DNA of 64,000 bases, taken from positions 16,336 to 80,335 of the IMG/VR virus record IMGVR_UViG_3300002143_000079; one strand, given 5' to 3'. Position 1 is the first letter of the stretch. Every line of letters begins with the position of its first letter. Shown here piece by piece: positions 29,355 through 37,359 of the stretch. Made by a program: the position numbers and the translations under genes. The notes beneath the pieces were generated by a model. That model was given only the letters and a program-made list of their open reading frames with translations. It made no database searches and was not told where the DNA came from. The stretch is from a virus.

Positions 29355-29807
29355 TTAAGTCAATGTGAATGTTCTCCACTGACTTCCAACATAACCCTGA
29401 AATGAACCCGAAGTCAAGTTGTAAATAACCGTACCAGCTTGGACATTTGTTAAATTATTGACTTGGTTTTGGGTATATTGATAAACTGCAAATCCCATAC
29501 CATCTTTACCACCCACCACTGAAACATTCGCATTGGCGCTATAAGATGATGAAGTAGAAGAACCTGCGGTGGTTGCATATGTCGAAAGACTCGATGTTTC
29601 TGCAACCACCGCAGTTTCGGAATTTTCACAACTAACAGAATGTTCTGACTCTTTGGGAATGAGATTATCCGTAAAATATCCGGTAAGTTCATGTACGGAC
29701 ATGTTTTTTGTTTCGGAAAAATCTCTATCCACGACCACAAGTAAATCTTGCGAGTCTAAACTAGCAGACGTAAGTGGGGACAATTCTGTTATTCGTTTGT
29801 TTGCCAT
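29355..29807 (-). CDS. Short fibre-like structural protein
   Basis: 150 residues. The start ANKRITELSPLTSASLDSQDLLVVVD is a pattern often seen at the N-terminus of phage tail-fibre or head-fibre attachment proteins. The Ser/Ala/Thr-rich middle and the C-terminal GSFQGYVGSQWRTFTLT resemble a small trimeric tip. TATTTATG motif at 29817-29824, 9 nt before the ATG. Confidence 0.72.
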   Translation of the reverse strand: MANKRITELSPLTSASLDSQDLLVVVDRDFSETKNMSVHELTGYFTDNLIPKESEHSVSCENSETAVVAETSSLSTYATTAGSSTSSSYSANANVSVVGGKDGMGFAVYQYTQNQVNNLTNVQAGTVIYNLTSGSFQGYVGSQWRTFTLT

Positions 29808-29829
29808 ATATCAACACATAAATATGTGT

Positions 29830-30555
29830 TTATAATTGTTTTTTGGTTTTTTTAATGATAAATTGTACTAATTTGCTACGAACAATGTCGTCTTCGGTGA
29901 ATTGGAATGTATAAATTCCATTCTCCCGACTCTCAGCATCATCGAAAACATCATACATTTTCTTGAATCCACTTTTACCATTAATGTCGGCTTGGTCAGG
30001 ATCACCAATTACAAAGATTTTACTGAATTCACCAACACGGGTAATCAACGTCATCAATTCCTTGGTGGTTAAATTCTGTGCTTCATCCGCAACAATGGCC
30101 TTTGCATTCCAATTTAATCCTCGGAGAAATCCAACAGGAATAGAATCAATATGACCACCTTTTTGTAAAGCATCTATATCTCCATGACTAAGAAACTCAT
30201 CCAATTTATCTAATAATGGTTGGAGATATGGTGCCATTTTTTCACTACTCTCACCGGGCAAAAAGCCCAATTTACTATCACTACTTTCAACGGCGCTACG
30301 AATGTATAAGAGATCACTGACTCGTCTATCATTCATTAATTTGAGAGATGCTAAAATAGCCAGATATGTTTTGCTTGTTCCGGCTGGACCTGATACGAAT
30401 ATCATTTTGACATTTTTATCAAATGCCAATTCTAAGAAGGATTTTTGTTTTTCGGTTAATTGTTGTTTTTCTGTTATGGTTATTTGATTTTTTATTTTCT
30501 TGTTTTGCGGAACTACTGGGCTTTTGTCAGTTAGTTTATTTTTACTTTTTTTCAT
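29830..30555 (-). CDS. phoH: PhoH-like ATPase
   Basis: 241 residues. Walker A is VSGPAGTSKTYLA (about 54-66). PhoH-specific stretches include GFLPGESSEKMAPYLQPLLD and FLRGLNWNAKAIVADEAQNLT, where DEAQN is the Walker B. A sensor segment FVIGDPDQAD follows. PhoH proteins are RNA-binding ATPases, often linked to ribonuclease or helicase activity, and are very common in T4-like phages. The ATG overlaps the upstream gene's stop (4 nt). Confidence 0.93.
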   Translation of the reverse strand: MKKSKNKLTDKSPVVPQNKKIKNQITITEKQQLTEKQKSFLELAFDKNVKMIFVSGPAGTSKTYLAILASLKLMNDRRVSDLLYIRSAVESSDSKLGFLPGESSEKMAPYLQPLLDKLDEFLSHGDIDALQKGGHIDSIPVGFLRGLNWNAKAIVADEAQNLTTKELMTLITRVGEFSKIFVIGDPDQADINGKSGFKKMYDVFDDAESRENGIYTFQFTEDDIVRSKLVQFIIKKTKKQL

Positions 30556-30857
30556 ATAGTTTTAAGCAATCTAACATTTACTTTCTTAATCTTACTACAT
30601 AATTCGTAGTATTCATTTTCCATACAATAACTGTATATCTGTTCCATATTGGATAAGAAATTATTTTTATCCAGCGTGATAACAAAATCGGAATTTTTGA
30701 ACTTAAAAACCTCGATAACAGTGAGATCATTTTCAACAGAGTGTTGAATTGAATTGACGACACTATCCATCATTTTTAACTTATTTTCGTGGACATATGA
30801 TTTTAGTTCACCATCTGACGACGGTAGAACCATTGGTTTATAGCAATTTTTTTTCAT
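30552..30857 (-). CDS. Small protein upstream of PhoH, unknown
   Basis: 101 residues, 5 Cys, mixed alpha/beta. It overlaps the PhoH start by 4 nt, implying co-expression. A TATTTATG motif (30873-30880) lies 15 nt before the ATG. No recognised domain. Confidence 0.7.
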   Translation of the reverse strand: MKKNCYKPMVLPSSDGELKSYVHENKLKMMDSVVNSIQHSVENDLTVIEVFKFKNSDFVITLDKNNFLSNMEQIYSYCMENEYYELCSKIKKVNVRLLKTI

Positions 30858-30916
30858 AAAAAGTTAACCGAACATAAATATCAAAATAATATACCAAAAT
30901 CAAATATACGCACAAT

Positions 30917-30946
30917 AAAAAACGTGACTATTTCTAGTCACGTTTT
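30917..30946 (-). terminator. Intrinsic terminator
   Basis: AAAACGTGACTA-TTTC-TAGTCACGTTTT forms a 12-bp stem ending in T-runs. On the minus strand it ends the transcript of the 69-residue gene (stop at 30976). Confidence 0.82.
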
Positions 30947-30975
30947 CAATTCAATTGATATTTTTAATCACCCTG

Positions 30976-31185
30976 TTAATCTTTACGTAGATTTTTTTCT
31001 ACGATTTCCACCGTTGAAGATTTATCCCACTTTTGCGTCAACGATTTCCAATACGTATATTCATCAATCGCATTTTCGGGGTTATTGTATTCCAACTCCG
31101 AGACACGAAATCCATCTCTAGTGACAATGTATTTATGTGAATTGACTTTGTTAACCGGTTTAGTTTTATTAATGGTATTTGTCAT
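30976..31185 (-). CDS. Small protein with early-type promoter
   Basis: 69 residues, Lys/Asn/Thr-rich, no motif recognised. It is unusual in the late block because it carries the early-type promoter: TTGACA (plus-strand 31214-31219), 16-nt spacer, TAACAT, 6 nt, ATG. It is followed by an intrinsic terminator, so it is a complete stand-alone unit with a predicted leaderless mRNA. Confidence 0.7.
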   Translation of the reverse strand: MTNTINKTKPVNKVNSHKYIVTRDGFRVSELEYNNPENAIDEYTYWKSLTQKWDKSSTVEIVEKNLRKD

Positions 31186-31225
31186 ATTTTTATGTTACAT
31201 TAGACTTCTCATTTGTCAATGGATA

Positions 31226-31519
31226 TTAACCTAGTAGAATTTCCTTTTCCTTTTTATCTGCGGTTTCACTTGCGGTTTGAAGATACTCAACCAATTCATT
31301 TTTTCTTTCTTCGGATAAAATAACGTGGTCAGCCCAAGGATGTCCGGTTGTTAGAATTCGCCAACACCATCGAATTCTTTCACTCCAACGTAAAATAGCG
31401 CCATTATTACCAAGATGCCACATACTAAACCAATATTGTTTATCGTAGATGTCATATTCAACTTCCAACGCATGACCACTACATTCACATTTTAATATTT
31501 TACCTCGATTATATGTCAT
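31226..31519 (-). CDS. Conserved phage protein with Trp-rich core, unknown
   Basis: 97 residues. An ECSGHALEVEYD start and a WSERIRWCWRILTTGHPWADHVILSEE core, with 7 Trp in all. I have seen this general pattern in small hypothetical proteins of many large phages, but its function is not known to me. TATAAATA at plus-strand 31528-31535 (T4 late sense on the minus strand) precedes the ATG by 8 nt. Confidence 0.72.
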   Translation of the reverse strand: MTYNRGKILKCECSGHALEVEYDIYDKQYWFSMWHLGNNGAILRWSERIRWCWRILTTGHPWADHVILSEERKNELVEYLQTASETADKKEKEILLG

Positions 31520-31720
31520 AATTTTTATATTTATACATTACACCAATGAAAACTTCGCCCGACTATCCGTTAATTAACAGAATAAAACATTTGAGTTTTC
31601 ATTTAGTTTGTATAGGAAGATTATCAGTGAAATTGATGTGTGGAAAGATATTATATTTGGAATTTTTAACGAAGGTGAAATTTTTCTTGAAGGGTGTGAA
31701 GAGAGCATTATTACCGTAAA

Positions 31721-32104
31721 TGGTGGAGATGATGGAAGTTGAATCCATGTCTTCAATCGTTATACCGTCAAAGCCTACATGTTTAGGATGTTTAAATTTT
31801 CGAGATTGTGTTCTGAACATACCAAACCACACAACCCTTATACTCAAGTTTTCTCGTTTGGTAACCTAAGTCGAATTACCAAACACTCACGAAAAATTCG
31901 TTGAATAGACTATCGTGTGTCATCCATTCAACGGCACAACCTTTTATTAGGCTGCGACAGCAACTTCGTCCATTTCTGGAGTGAAGTCATAGGCGATTAC
32001 GTTTTTTGCGTTTAATCTTTTTGATAGAAATTTTTAAGAGGCCAACTATCATCCTCTACATGCCTCGTACTTTATCTCAACTGAATCGAAACCAGTACAT
32101 CCCC
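31721..32104 (-). ncRNA. ssrA: tmRNA (transfer-messenger RNA)
   Basis: A complete 384-nt tmRNA that rescues stalled ribosomes and tags the peptide. The 5' acceptor strand GGGGATG (32104-32098) pairs with CATCTCC near the 3' end, followed by an encoded ACCA. The T-arm is ATGGA-TTCAACT-TCCAT. The conserved CTGGTTTCGA at the 5' end and CTAAACATGTAG near the 3' end match bacterial tmRNA landmarks. The resume codon GCA is at 32009. The tag frame (32009-31950) reads AKNVIAYDFTPEMDEVAVAA and ends in TAATAA. The AVAA ending fits ClpXP recognition. Very few phages carry their own copy. Confidence 0.97.
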
Positions 32105-32131
32105 ATAAAATTCTCAAAGAACAATACCGTC

Positions 32132-32159
32132 ACTATACTACATCTTTTCTATTTGTCAA
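32132..32159 (-). promoter_or_regulatory. tmRNA promoter
   Basis: TTGACA (plus 32154-32159), 16-nt spacer, TATAGT (32132-32137). Transcription should start about 20 nt before the mature tmRNA 5' end, leaving a short leader for RNase P removal. Confidence 0.85.
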
Positions 32160-32160
32160 C

Positions 32161-32907
32161 TCATTGTGCAAACGAACGTCGAATATCTTTGTAGATTTCT
32201 CGAAGCACCAACTTCTCCATATCCGGCGTTGGTTCTGGTTGAATTGATGTAATGTCTACATCATCAAGATATTCCGTTGTCAAATCTTCACCATGAGGTT
32301 CTCTAGCAGTCGAGTTAGAAATACTAACCGTTGCGGTATATGTGTATTCAACTTCTCCAACCATGACATACCCGGATTTTTTTTGAGTTTCCGAGTTACT
32401 ATTTTCACTCACCGAAGCTTCCTTGATATTATACATCTTTCTAAATGTGTCGTATGTGTAAACCATATCTTCACTGAAAGAATAAACGCCAATATCAACT
32501 TTACCATTGGAATATTTTGCGTTGACATATTGCCATTTTTTATCACGCATCATGAATGGTTCTTCACCTTGTCTTTCTCCCACATATTCTGCATACATTT
32601 CATCGGAGTTATCTTCTCGGAGATAAGCAAAACGTTGTGACTCATCCTTCAACTGTTTTATCATTGATTGTGTATTGGGTTTTTTAATCCACGATTCATA
32701 CGCCCAACTACCTTTAAATCTATCCCACCCAACACTTGCTTGTAAATTCGAGGACATTAGAAGTTCTTTGTAAAAAGCAGCTTTTTCAAAATCTTTGACC
32801 TTTAGTGCAGATTTCAATTCACGATTCATCAAATCATATTGCATGGTGTCTTTATTTGCCTCTATGATATATTCTTTGATTATACTTTTTAATTTACTCT
32901 TCTTCAT
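32161..32907 (-). CDS. Putative virion-associated protein
   Basis: 248 residues. The start MKKSKLKSIIKEYIIEANK is a Lys-rich helix of the kind found on internal or prohead-processed proteins of T4-like phages. The rest shows no named domain. TATTTATA motif at 32914-32921. Its stop is immediately followed by the -35 of the tmRNA promoter. Confidence 0.65.
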   Translation of the reverse strand: MKKSKLKSIIKEYIIEANKDTMQYDLMNRELKSALKVKDFEKAAFYKELLMSSNLQASVGWDRFKGSWAYESWIKKPNTQSMIKQLKDESQRFAYLREDNSDEMYAEYVGERQGEEPFMMRDKKWQYVNAKYSNGKVDIGVYSFSEDMVYTYDTFRKMYNIKEASVSENSNSETQKKSGYVMVGEVEYTYTATVSISNSTAREPHGEDLTTEYLDDVDITSIQPEPTPDMEKLVLREIYKDIRRSFAQ

Positions 32908-32929
32908 ACGATGTATAAATAGTTACGAC

Positions 32930-32967
32930 AAAAAAGAAACCGCCGACTTTTAAGTGTCGGCGGTTTC
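32930..32967 (-). terminator. Intrinsic terminator of the outer-membrane-protein gene
   Basis: GAAACCGCCGAC/GTCGGCGGTTTC 12-bp stem, 8-nt loop; on the minus strand a T-rich tract follows. It closes the 32989-33696 unit. Confidence 0.9.
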
Positions 32968-32988
32968 TTAGAATTATCGTCCAATTGT

Positions 32989-33696
32989 TTAGAACTTGAA
33001 TCGAACACCCGTAGTCAAAGCAAAATTACCTTCAAACTTACGAGCTGCGAGAGTCGTATCGGAGGTAACATAACTTGCATCGACATATGGAGTTACATAC
33101 TTAATGCCGGTATAGGACAACTCACCACCAGCCAACCAACTTGTATGTTTATTGTAGAAGTAACCTTCAACACGGGGAGTCAACGAGACACCACGATAAC
33201 TAAAGGTACGGTCCAAACCAACCGTTGTACCAAACAATTCCGTGTCAAAATCCCGAGCGACGGTGACATAGGGACTTGCAATCTTCGTTAAAACTGGAAA
33301 CTTATCCAATCGTAACGTTCCATAGGCCGTGAATGTATCAGTGAAAGCTCCTGCAATAACTCGTTTTTCAACACCACCTTTGAGATTGAAGACGATGTTA
33401 CCATCACCAATATTACGTGAGAGATTTGCGTCCAAGACAGCTTGTTGAGCACTTTCTCCACGGATATAATATGTCACACCAACTTCGGGAGTAACAATCT
33501 TATTCGACAACGCCACAGTGGATGCGACGAAGGCACTATTTTTCTGGAATTGCAAACCCAAGTGATTTGCTCGAGTGGTATAACCCACATCAAAACCTAC
33601 TTGTGGTGTTACCTTGAACTCAGCAGCGGTTGCTGACATTATAGTTACCAATGCGACCAGCACCAAGGCGGCCAATGTTTTCATTTGTTTAATCAT
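32989..33696 (-). CDS. Outer-membrane beta-barrel protein (moron)
   Basis: 235 residues. A Sec signal peptide spans about residues 1-24 (Lys-rich start, hydrophobic LAALVLVALVTIMS, then ATAAEF cleavage region). The mature part alternates strands typical of a porin-like barrel and ends in the RFKF outer-membrane insertion signal with C-terminal Phe. Unlike almost all other genes here it has a conventional leader of about 60 nt with an AAGGA Shine-Dalgarno, its own sigma70 promoter and flanking terminators. It probably alters the infected cell's surface, for example to block superinfection; that role is inference. Confidence 0.88.
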   Translation of the reverse strand: MIKQMKTLAALVLVALVTIMSATAAEFKVTPQVGFDVGYTTRANHLGLQFQKNSAFVASTVALSNKIVTPEVGVTYYIRGESAQQAVLDANLSRNIGDGNIVFNLKGGVEKRVIAGAFTDTFTAYGTLRLDKFPVLTKIASPYVTVARDFDTELFGTTVGLDRTFSYRGVSLTPRVEGYFYNKHTSWLAGGELSYTGIKYVTPYVDASYVTSDTTLAARKFEGNFALTTGVRFKF

Positions 33697-33758
33697 ATTT
33701 ATTTTTCCTTATATAACAATTGTCCCCGGATGACGCATCCAGTTCCAACTTTGAGATA

Positions 33759-33786
33759 AGTATAGGTTAAAACAACGTTGTGTCAA
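33759..33786 (-). promoter_or_regulatory. Sigma70 promoter of the outer-membrane-protein gene
   Basis: TTGACA (33781-33786), 16-nt spacer, TATACT (33759-33764), close to consensus. The predicted start lies about 60 nt before the ATG and leaves room for the AAGGA ribosome-binding site. Confidence 0.85.
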
Positions 33787-33790
33787 ATAT

Positions 33791-33823
33791 AAAAACCACC
33801 AAAGTTATAATCCCTTGGTGGTT
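33791..33823 (-). terminator. Intrinsic terminator behind the 666-aa gene
   Basis: ACCACCAA/TTGGTGGT stem followed on the minus strand by TTTTTATATTT, abutting the -35 box of the next promoter. Confidence 0.85.
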
Positions 33824-33846
33824 AGTATGTTGTATAAGGTTGTCTT

Positions 33847-35847
33847 TTAGAGTCTGGATGACATTATTTCTTTAAAAGTAATCTTTTCATCCAATCCATG
33901 ACCAAAGCCAGGTTCGTCACTACGCACACGATATTCTGGACTCATATTGGGTTCGGAGGTGTCTATATCGTCGGTTGGATTTTCATATTCCTCTTCTTGG
34001 TTCATATTTGCAACGACTTTATCAACTACATCTTCGTCTCGGTAGAAAAGTAATTTATCTTGACCATGTGGTGCGTTGTCGTAAACAACAACACCTTCTT
34101 TACTATCTTTAATACACCAACCACGTAGATATGGAATTTTATAGAATCGTGACTCTTGCAATGAAGATGTTTCACCAGAATTATCCGGTTGTTTTTGAAA
34201 CGATGGATAAGCGTGTGGTAAATCTTGTAATGTCATGCCTTCGGGAAGTTGTATATTGAATCGCAATACTGGTGTGCCACCCATTTTACTAGTGTCCACC
34301 TTTTGCCAGTTGTTATCCAACAATTGAACATTGGCTCGTTTCAATTCTTTGACGACATCATTGGCCATTCCCCGCCAATATTTTGGATCCAAACCCCCAA
34401 GATAAAGATTAATGGTTCCTTTTTGTTTAAATGCGTCACTACCATCGGGAGATAACATTTGAGCTCCACGGGAACTACGATACTTGGAAAATTCTTCGTC
34501 ACTTAATGTTTTACGCAAGTTAACAAATACCACGTCGTCAATTTCGTGGATTATATCTAAAATGCCTGCGGAATCTTGTGGTTGACTATAATCTTCACTT
34601 TCGTTTAAGTTTGTTTTCATATAATTTTCTAATTCAAATAATAAGGACTCGGCCGTGATTTCATTTTTACCATGCTTGTCTCTAATAGTTTGTAACATAC
34701 TCTTGGGATTAACACCCATTGATTTTAACTTACGTAAAATACTAATTACACTCGTACCGTATTTACTCAACTTGGTTTCCAACTCACGATACAACTCGAC
34801 GGCTGGAATATACACTTCATTGTCTTCATCTTCCAATTTATCAATGGTTTGAATAATTACCTTTGAAATATCTCTCTCACCGGATAGATAAGCTGAGCGT
34901 AAGGCTTCAATAGCCACGTCTAAATTTTTGATTTTGAGTTTATAACTGTTTTCTTCACCTTTGGTCCACGTCGCACCTTTGACATGAGACTCAGCCTCGG
35001 CTTCAGCTCTTTCACGACGGAGTTCGGTTAATTTATCCAAAATCTCATTCTTGACAACGGCATCGACTTTAGGTTTTGGTTCCGGTTTCTTATCCCCATA
35101 AACTTCGAGGTAAGGTATAAATTCCATATCTTTCTTCGTAACGTCTCTATTAGGCACCTCAAAGAATACTTTATTAACATCCAGACCAGCCAGTTTTACC
35201 ACTCGTTGATATAACTCCTGTTCTCGTGTCAAACCAACATACGTAATATACCACGCCGTAAAATAATAATTACCATCAACCAAGAAAACTCTAAAACGTG
35301 TATATGATTTGTCAAAACCACCATAACGACTCTCCATTACCGCTTCCAGACCACTATGACCTTTAGCTGAGTAATCATCCCCAATAAAATCCTCCAAATA
35401 ATCATTTAATATATCCCTCAAGACGTTATCCTGCTCACGATCGCCAGAATATGCAATAACCTTTTTATTAACCGCACTATAACCAACAATAGTCATTTTA
35501 CCACCCAATAACTTGTTTGCAAAATTAAAGCCAGTAACCACATTGTTTTTACTGATATAATAATAACTATTTTCCCCTACCTTGATGCTATCGGGACTTT
35601 CATTAATAAACATCTTTTCACTTTTCTCTCGTCTCTCCAGTTCATTCAATAAACCACCATGTTCCTGTGAGAGTTGTCTAATCATATCATGTAACATACC
35701 CATATCATGAACGACTTCTAATCCCCTAATGGCATTACCCGTTACATTATAGCCAGACCCATATTGCCGACTATAAACATTGACAAAAGTACCATCTTGA
35801 AATTTATGAGAACTGATTGGTCGATTTTTTTTAGTGAAAAGAGACAT
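33847..35847 (-). CDS. Large protein of unknown function (666 aa)
   Basis: 666 residues. The centre (about 265-380) is a charged helical region (ELRRERAEAEAESHVKG...), and the ends are more globular. Short segments such as RFYKIPYLRGWCIKDSKEGV resemble structural proteins of large phages, but no domain is identified. It starts 10 nt behind a TATTTATA motif (35858-35865) and is the first gene of the late block. Confidence 0.7.
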   Translation of the reverse strand: MSLFTKKNRPISSHKFQDGTFVNVYSRQYGSGYNVTGNAIRGLEVVHDMGMLHDMIRQLSQEHGGLLNELERREKSEKMFINESPDSIKVGENSYYYISKNNVVTGFNFANKLLGGKMTIVGYSAVNKKVIAYSGDREQDNVLRDILNDYLEDFIGDDYSAKGHSGLEAVMESRYGGFDKSYTRFRVFLVDGNYYFTAWYITYVGLTREQELYQRVVKLAGLDVNKVFFEVPNRDVTKKDMEFIPYLEVYGDKKPEPKPKVDAVVKNEILDKLTELRRERAEAEAESHVKGATWTKGEENSYKLKIKNLDVAIEALRSAYLSGERDISKVIIQTIDKLEDEDNEVYIPAVELYRELETKLSKYGTSVISILRKLKSMGVNPKSMLQTIRDKHGKNEITAESLLFELENYMKTNLNESEDYSQPQDSAGILDIIHEIDDVVFVNLRKTLSDEEFSKYRSSRGAQMLSPDGSDAFKQKGTINLYLGGLDPKYWRGMANDVVKELKRANVQLLDNNWQKVDTSKMGGTPVLRFNIQLPEGMTLQDLPHAYPSFQKQPDNSGETSSLQESRFYKIPYLRGWCIKDSKEGVVVYDNAPHGQDKLLFYRDEDVVDKVVANMNQEEEYENPTDDIDTSEPNMSPEYRVRSDEPGFGHGLDEKITFKEIMSSRL

Positions 35848-35879
35848 ATATGATGTTTATAAATAGAGTTTTACCTCCA

Positions 35880-36140
35880 AAACACCCCAAGAAAAAAATT
35901 GCCCCCGTGTTTTTTTGAAAAAGAAGGTCAATTAGTCAAAAAGATGGATAGGAAAACGCTATAATTGCAAGAAAAGTGCCCCACAATAAAATAATTGTAT
36001 ATAGGAAGGCTAGAAAACGCTATAATTGCAAGAAAAGTGCCCCAGAGAAAAAAATGCCGTGTGTTTGCCTATAAAAACAGTGTTATCGGGACAAAAAGGC
36101 CCCAAAGAAAAAAATGCCGTGTGTGTGGCGCCGACATGGC
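35880..36140. repeat. Interleaved direct repeats at the late/early boundary
   Basis: Two copies of a 32-nt unit (35952-35983 and 36013-36044) begin GAAAACGCTATAATTG and end GTGCCCCA. Three copies of a second unit, CCCCA(R)AGAAAAAAATGCC followed by GTGTG, start near 35886, 36041 and 36097; the first copy is more divergent. No gene covers the stretch. It separates the late and early gene blocks and may be an origin, a packaging or recombination site, or a transcription barrier. Confidence 0.75.
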
Positions 36141-36198
36141 GTCAATAGAGGGGTCGGGCCCCCCCCTATCCAGAAGTGGTACCTCCCCACTTTAAGAC

Positions 36199-36228
36199 AC
36201 CCTCTCCCCCCCATATGGTGGGGAGGGT
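36199..36228. other. GC-rich hairpin in the gene-free boundary
   Basis: CCCTCTCCCC...GGGGAGGG forms a strong stem in an otherwise AT-rich genome. The surrounding 36141-36263 is GC-rich and holds no frame I can support. No T-run follows, so a terminator role is uncertain. Confidence 0.55.
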
Positions 36229-36263
36229 TAACCCTGTTGACATCCCCCTCCCCATCCCTCACC

Positions 36264-36443
36264 TTACCCCTCTACCTTCTCCATCTTTACTTCTTTGCCA
36301 CCGGCCTCCTTGATGGCTTGGGCCAGTTGACAATCGGTGACGTGGCCATACTTCATACCATTGCCACATATTGGGCATTGAGTCATTGACTCACCACGGA
36401 TACTCCACTCAACTCGTAGCAACACATTAAGGATGTTTGTCAT
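36264..36443 (-). CDS. Small zinc-binding-like protein (59 aa)
   Basis: Frame from ATG 36443 to TAA 36264. A single CPICG knuckle near residue 23 and a later DCQ suggest a metal site. The early promoter is clear: TTGACA (36472-36477), 16-nt spacer, TACAGT (36450-36455), then 6 nt to the ATG, which predicts a leaderless mRNA. First gene of the early block. Confidence 0.75.
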   Translation of the reverse strand: MTNILNVLLRVEWSIRGESMTQCPICGNGMKYGHVTDCQLAQAIKEAGGKEVKMEKVEG

Positions 36444-36494
36444 GGTGTTACTGTATATTAAACCCGTTGAATGTCAATGGATTATATTAACTAT

Positions 36495-36560
36495 TTACAA
36501 CCTAACATCCATAGACATAGGGAGCAAACTCACCAGCTTCGGTATAGGTATGTTGTTCAT
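36495..36560 (-). CDS. Possible 21-residue peptide
   Basis: ATG 36560 to TAA 36495, behind an early promoter (-35 at 36596-36601, -10 TATTGT, 13 nt to the ATG). The -35 to -10 stretch is identical to that of the gene at 37091-37306. The peptide is hydrophobic (IPIPKLVSLLPMSMDV). It could be real or a decayed gene. Confidence 0.4.
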   Translation of the reverse strand: MNNIPIPKLVSLLPMSMDVRL

Positions 36561-36610
36561 GATATAGGTTGTTACAATACTAGCAATTTATAGAAAGTCA
36601 ACGGTTATTT

Positions 36611-36850
36611 TTACTTGCTTCGTTTTGCGAGATATTCAGCCATATCCATTGTAGTCCAATAACCACCACCGGTTGGACCTACAAAAGCCCGTAGAGCTTG
36701 CTTTTTTGTCACTTTGATACCAGCAGCACATATTGCCAACCACATATCACGGTGCATGTCAGCGAATCCAACCACGGTGGAAAGGTTGTAGTGATAGGAG
36801 TTTATACACTTTAGAGCATTGAATGCTTTTTGGTATTTCGTAGCTTTCAT
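36611..36850 (-). CDS. Small protein, unknown (79 aa)
   Basis: 79 residues, basic, with TKYQKAFNALK at the start and a Gly-Gly-Gly-Tyr-Trp segment near the C-terminus. Early promoter: TTGACT (36879-36884), 16 nt, TATTCT, 6 nt, ATG. No family recognised. Confidence 0.75.
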   Translation of the reverse strand: MKATKYQKAFNALKCINSYHYNLSTVVGFADMHRDMWLAICAAGIKVTKKQALRAFVGPTGGGYWTTMDMAEYLAKRSK

Positions 36851-36880
36851 AGTGTTAGAATATCTGAGTATTATAGAAAG

Positions 36881-37059
36881 TCAAGGGGTTTCGTTAACTT
36901 CATCAACCTCCATCACCGTCACGTTTCCATAGTGACCCTGACGAAACATCTCCCATGCTTCTTGCCGGTCAAGAGCTTGAATGGGTGCGGGATAGGTAGG
37001 ATACACTTCCCATCCTCATTTCTCACAGTCACAGTGGCGGTAAATGTCTTTGTTTTCAT
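36881..37059 (-). pseudogene. Frameshifted paralogue of the 38679-38864 gene
   Basis: From ATG 37059 (7 nt behind an early promoter) the frame reads TFTATVTVRNEDGK, matching ADVTVRDEDG of the 61-residue gene at 38679-38864. The similarity then continues in the -1 frame: PAPIQALDRQEAWEMF and YGNVTVMEV, against PAPVEARSRQEAWEIF and YGNVTVLNV. One base is missing near the AAGTG after the DG codons (about 37005). With it restored the product is 59 residues and its TGA lies inside the next promoter's TTGACT. Confidence 0.75.
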
Positions 37060-37090
37060 AACTCAAACAATACCAACCATTTATAAAAAG

Positions 37091-37306
37091 TCAAGTGGTT
37101 TTCATAGTTTTTTTGAACTCGAAAATCTCCATTTTCAATTTCACTACCGATTTTGAATCATATTTGCAATATCCTTTGCTGCAATCCTCCAAATAATTAT
37201 CCAACGAATTTTCCAATTTTTCCAGTTGTTTTTCGGGAGATACAATCGCCGATGGTGTTGGCTGGCTAACACAATCTGCACCGGGAATGTGTCGAATTTT
37301 ATACAT
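37091..37306 (-). CDS. Small protein, unknown (71 aa)
   Basis: 71 residues with three Cys and a helical C-terminal half (KQLEKLENSLDNYLEDC). Early promoter at 37347-37352 with TATTGT; here 18 nt separate the -10 from the ATG, so a leader of about 11 nt is expected. Confidence 0.72.
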   Translation of the reverse strand: MYKIRHIPGADCVSQPTPSAIVSPEKQLEKLENSLDNYLEDCSKGYCKYDSKSVVKLKMEIFEFKKTMKTT

Positions 37307-37359
37307 AATTATTTTGATATGAAGACAATACTAGCAATTTATAGAAAGTCAACCAGTTT

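Larger units (their letters stand above)
1548..35865 (-). promoter_or_regulatory. Late-promoter-like TATTTAT motif set
   Basis: An octamer read 5'-TATTTATN-3' on the coding strand sits 3-15 nt before the start codon of many genes that begin a transcription unit in the late block. Sites: 1548-1555, 6509-6516, 11668-11675, 13449-13456, 19911-19918, 25396-25403, 28410-28417, 29817-29824, 30873-30880, 32914-32921, 35858-35865, and outside the block 52423-52430. The gene at 31519 has the opposite sense TATAAATA (31528-31535), which is the classical T4 late element. Genes inside tight clusters lack the motif. A gp55-like sigma factor is encoded at 26125-27021, so a late promoter is the likely role. 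This is inference: the genome is AT-rich and enrichment was not computed. Confidence 0.55.

Noticed and set aside
31599-31847. An 82-residue minus-strand frame and a 60-residue frame at 31574-31756
   Set aside because: Both overlap the 3' tRNA-like domain of the tmRNA and have no promoter or recognisable protein pattern. A plus-strand open stretch ending at about 31743 was set aside for the same reason.
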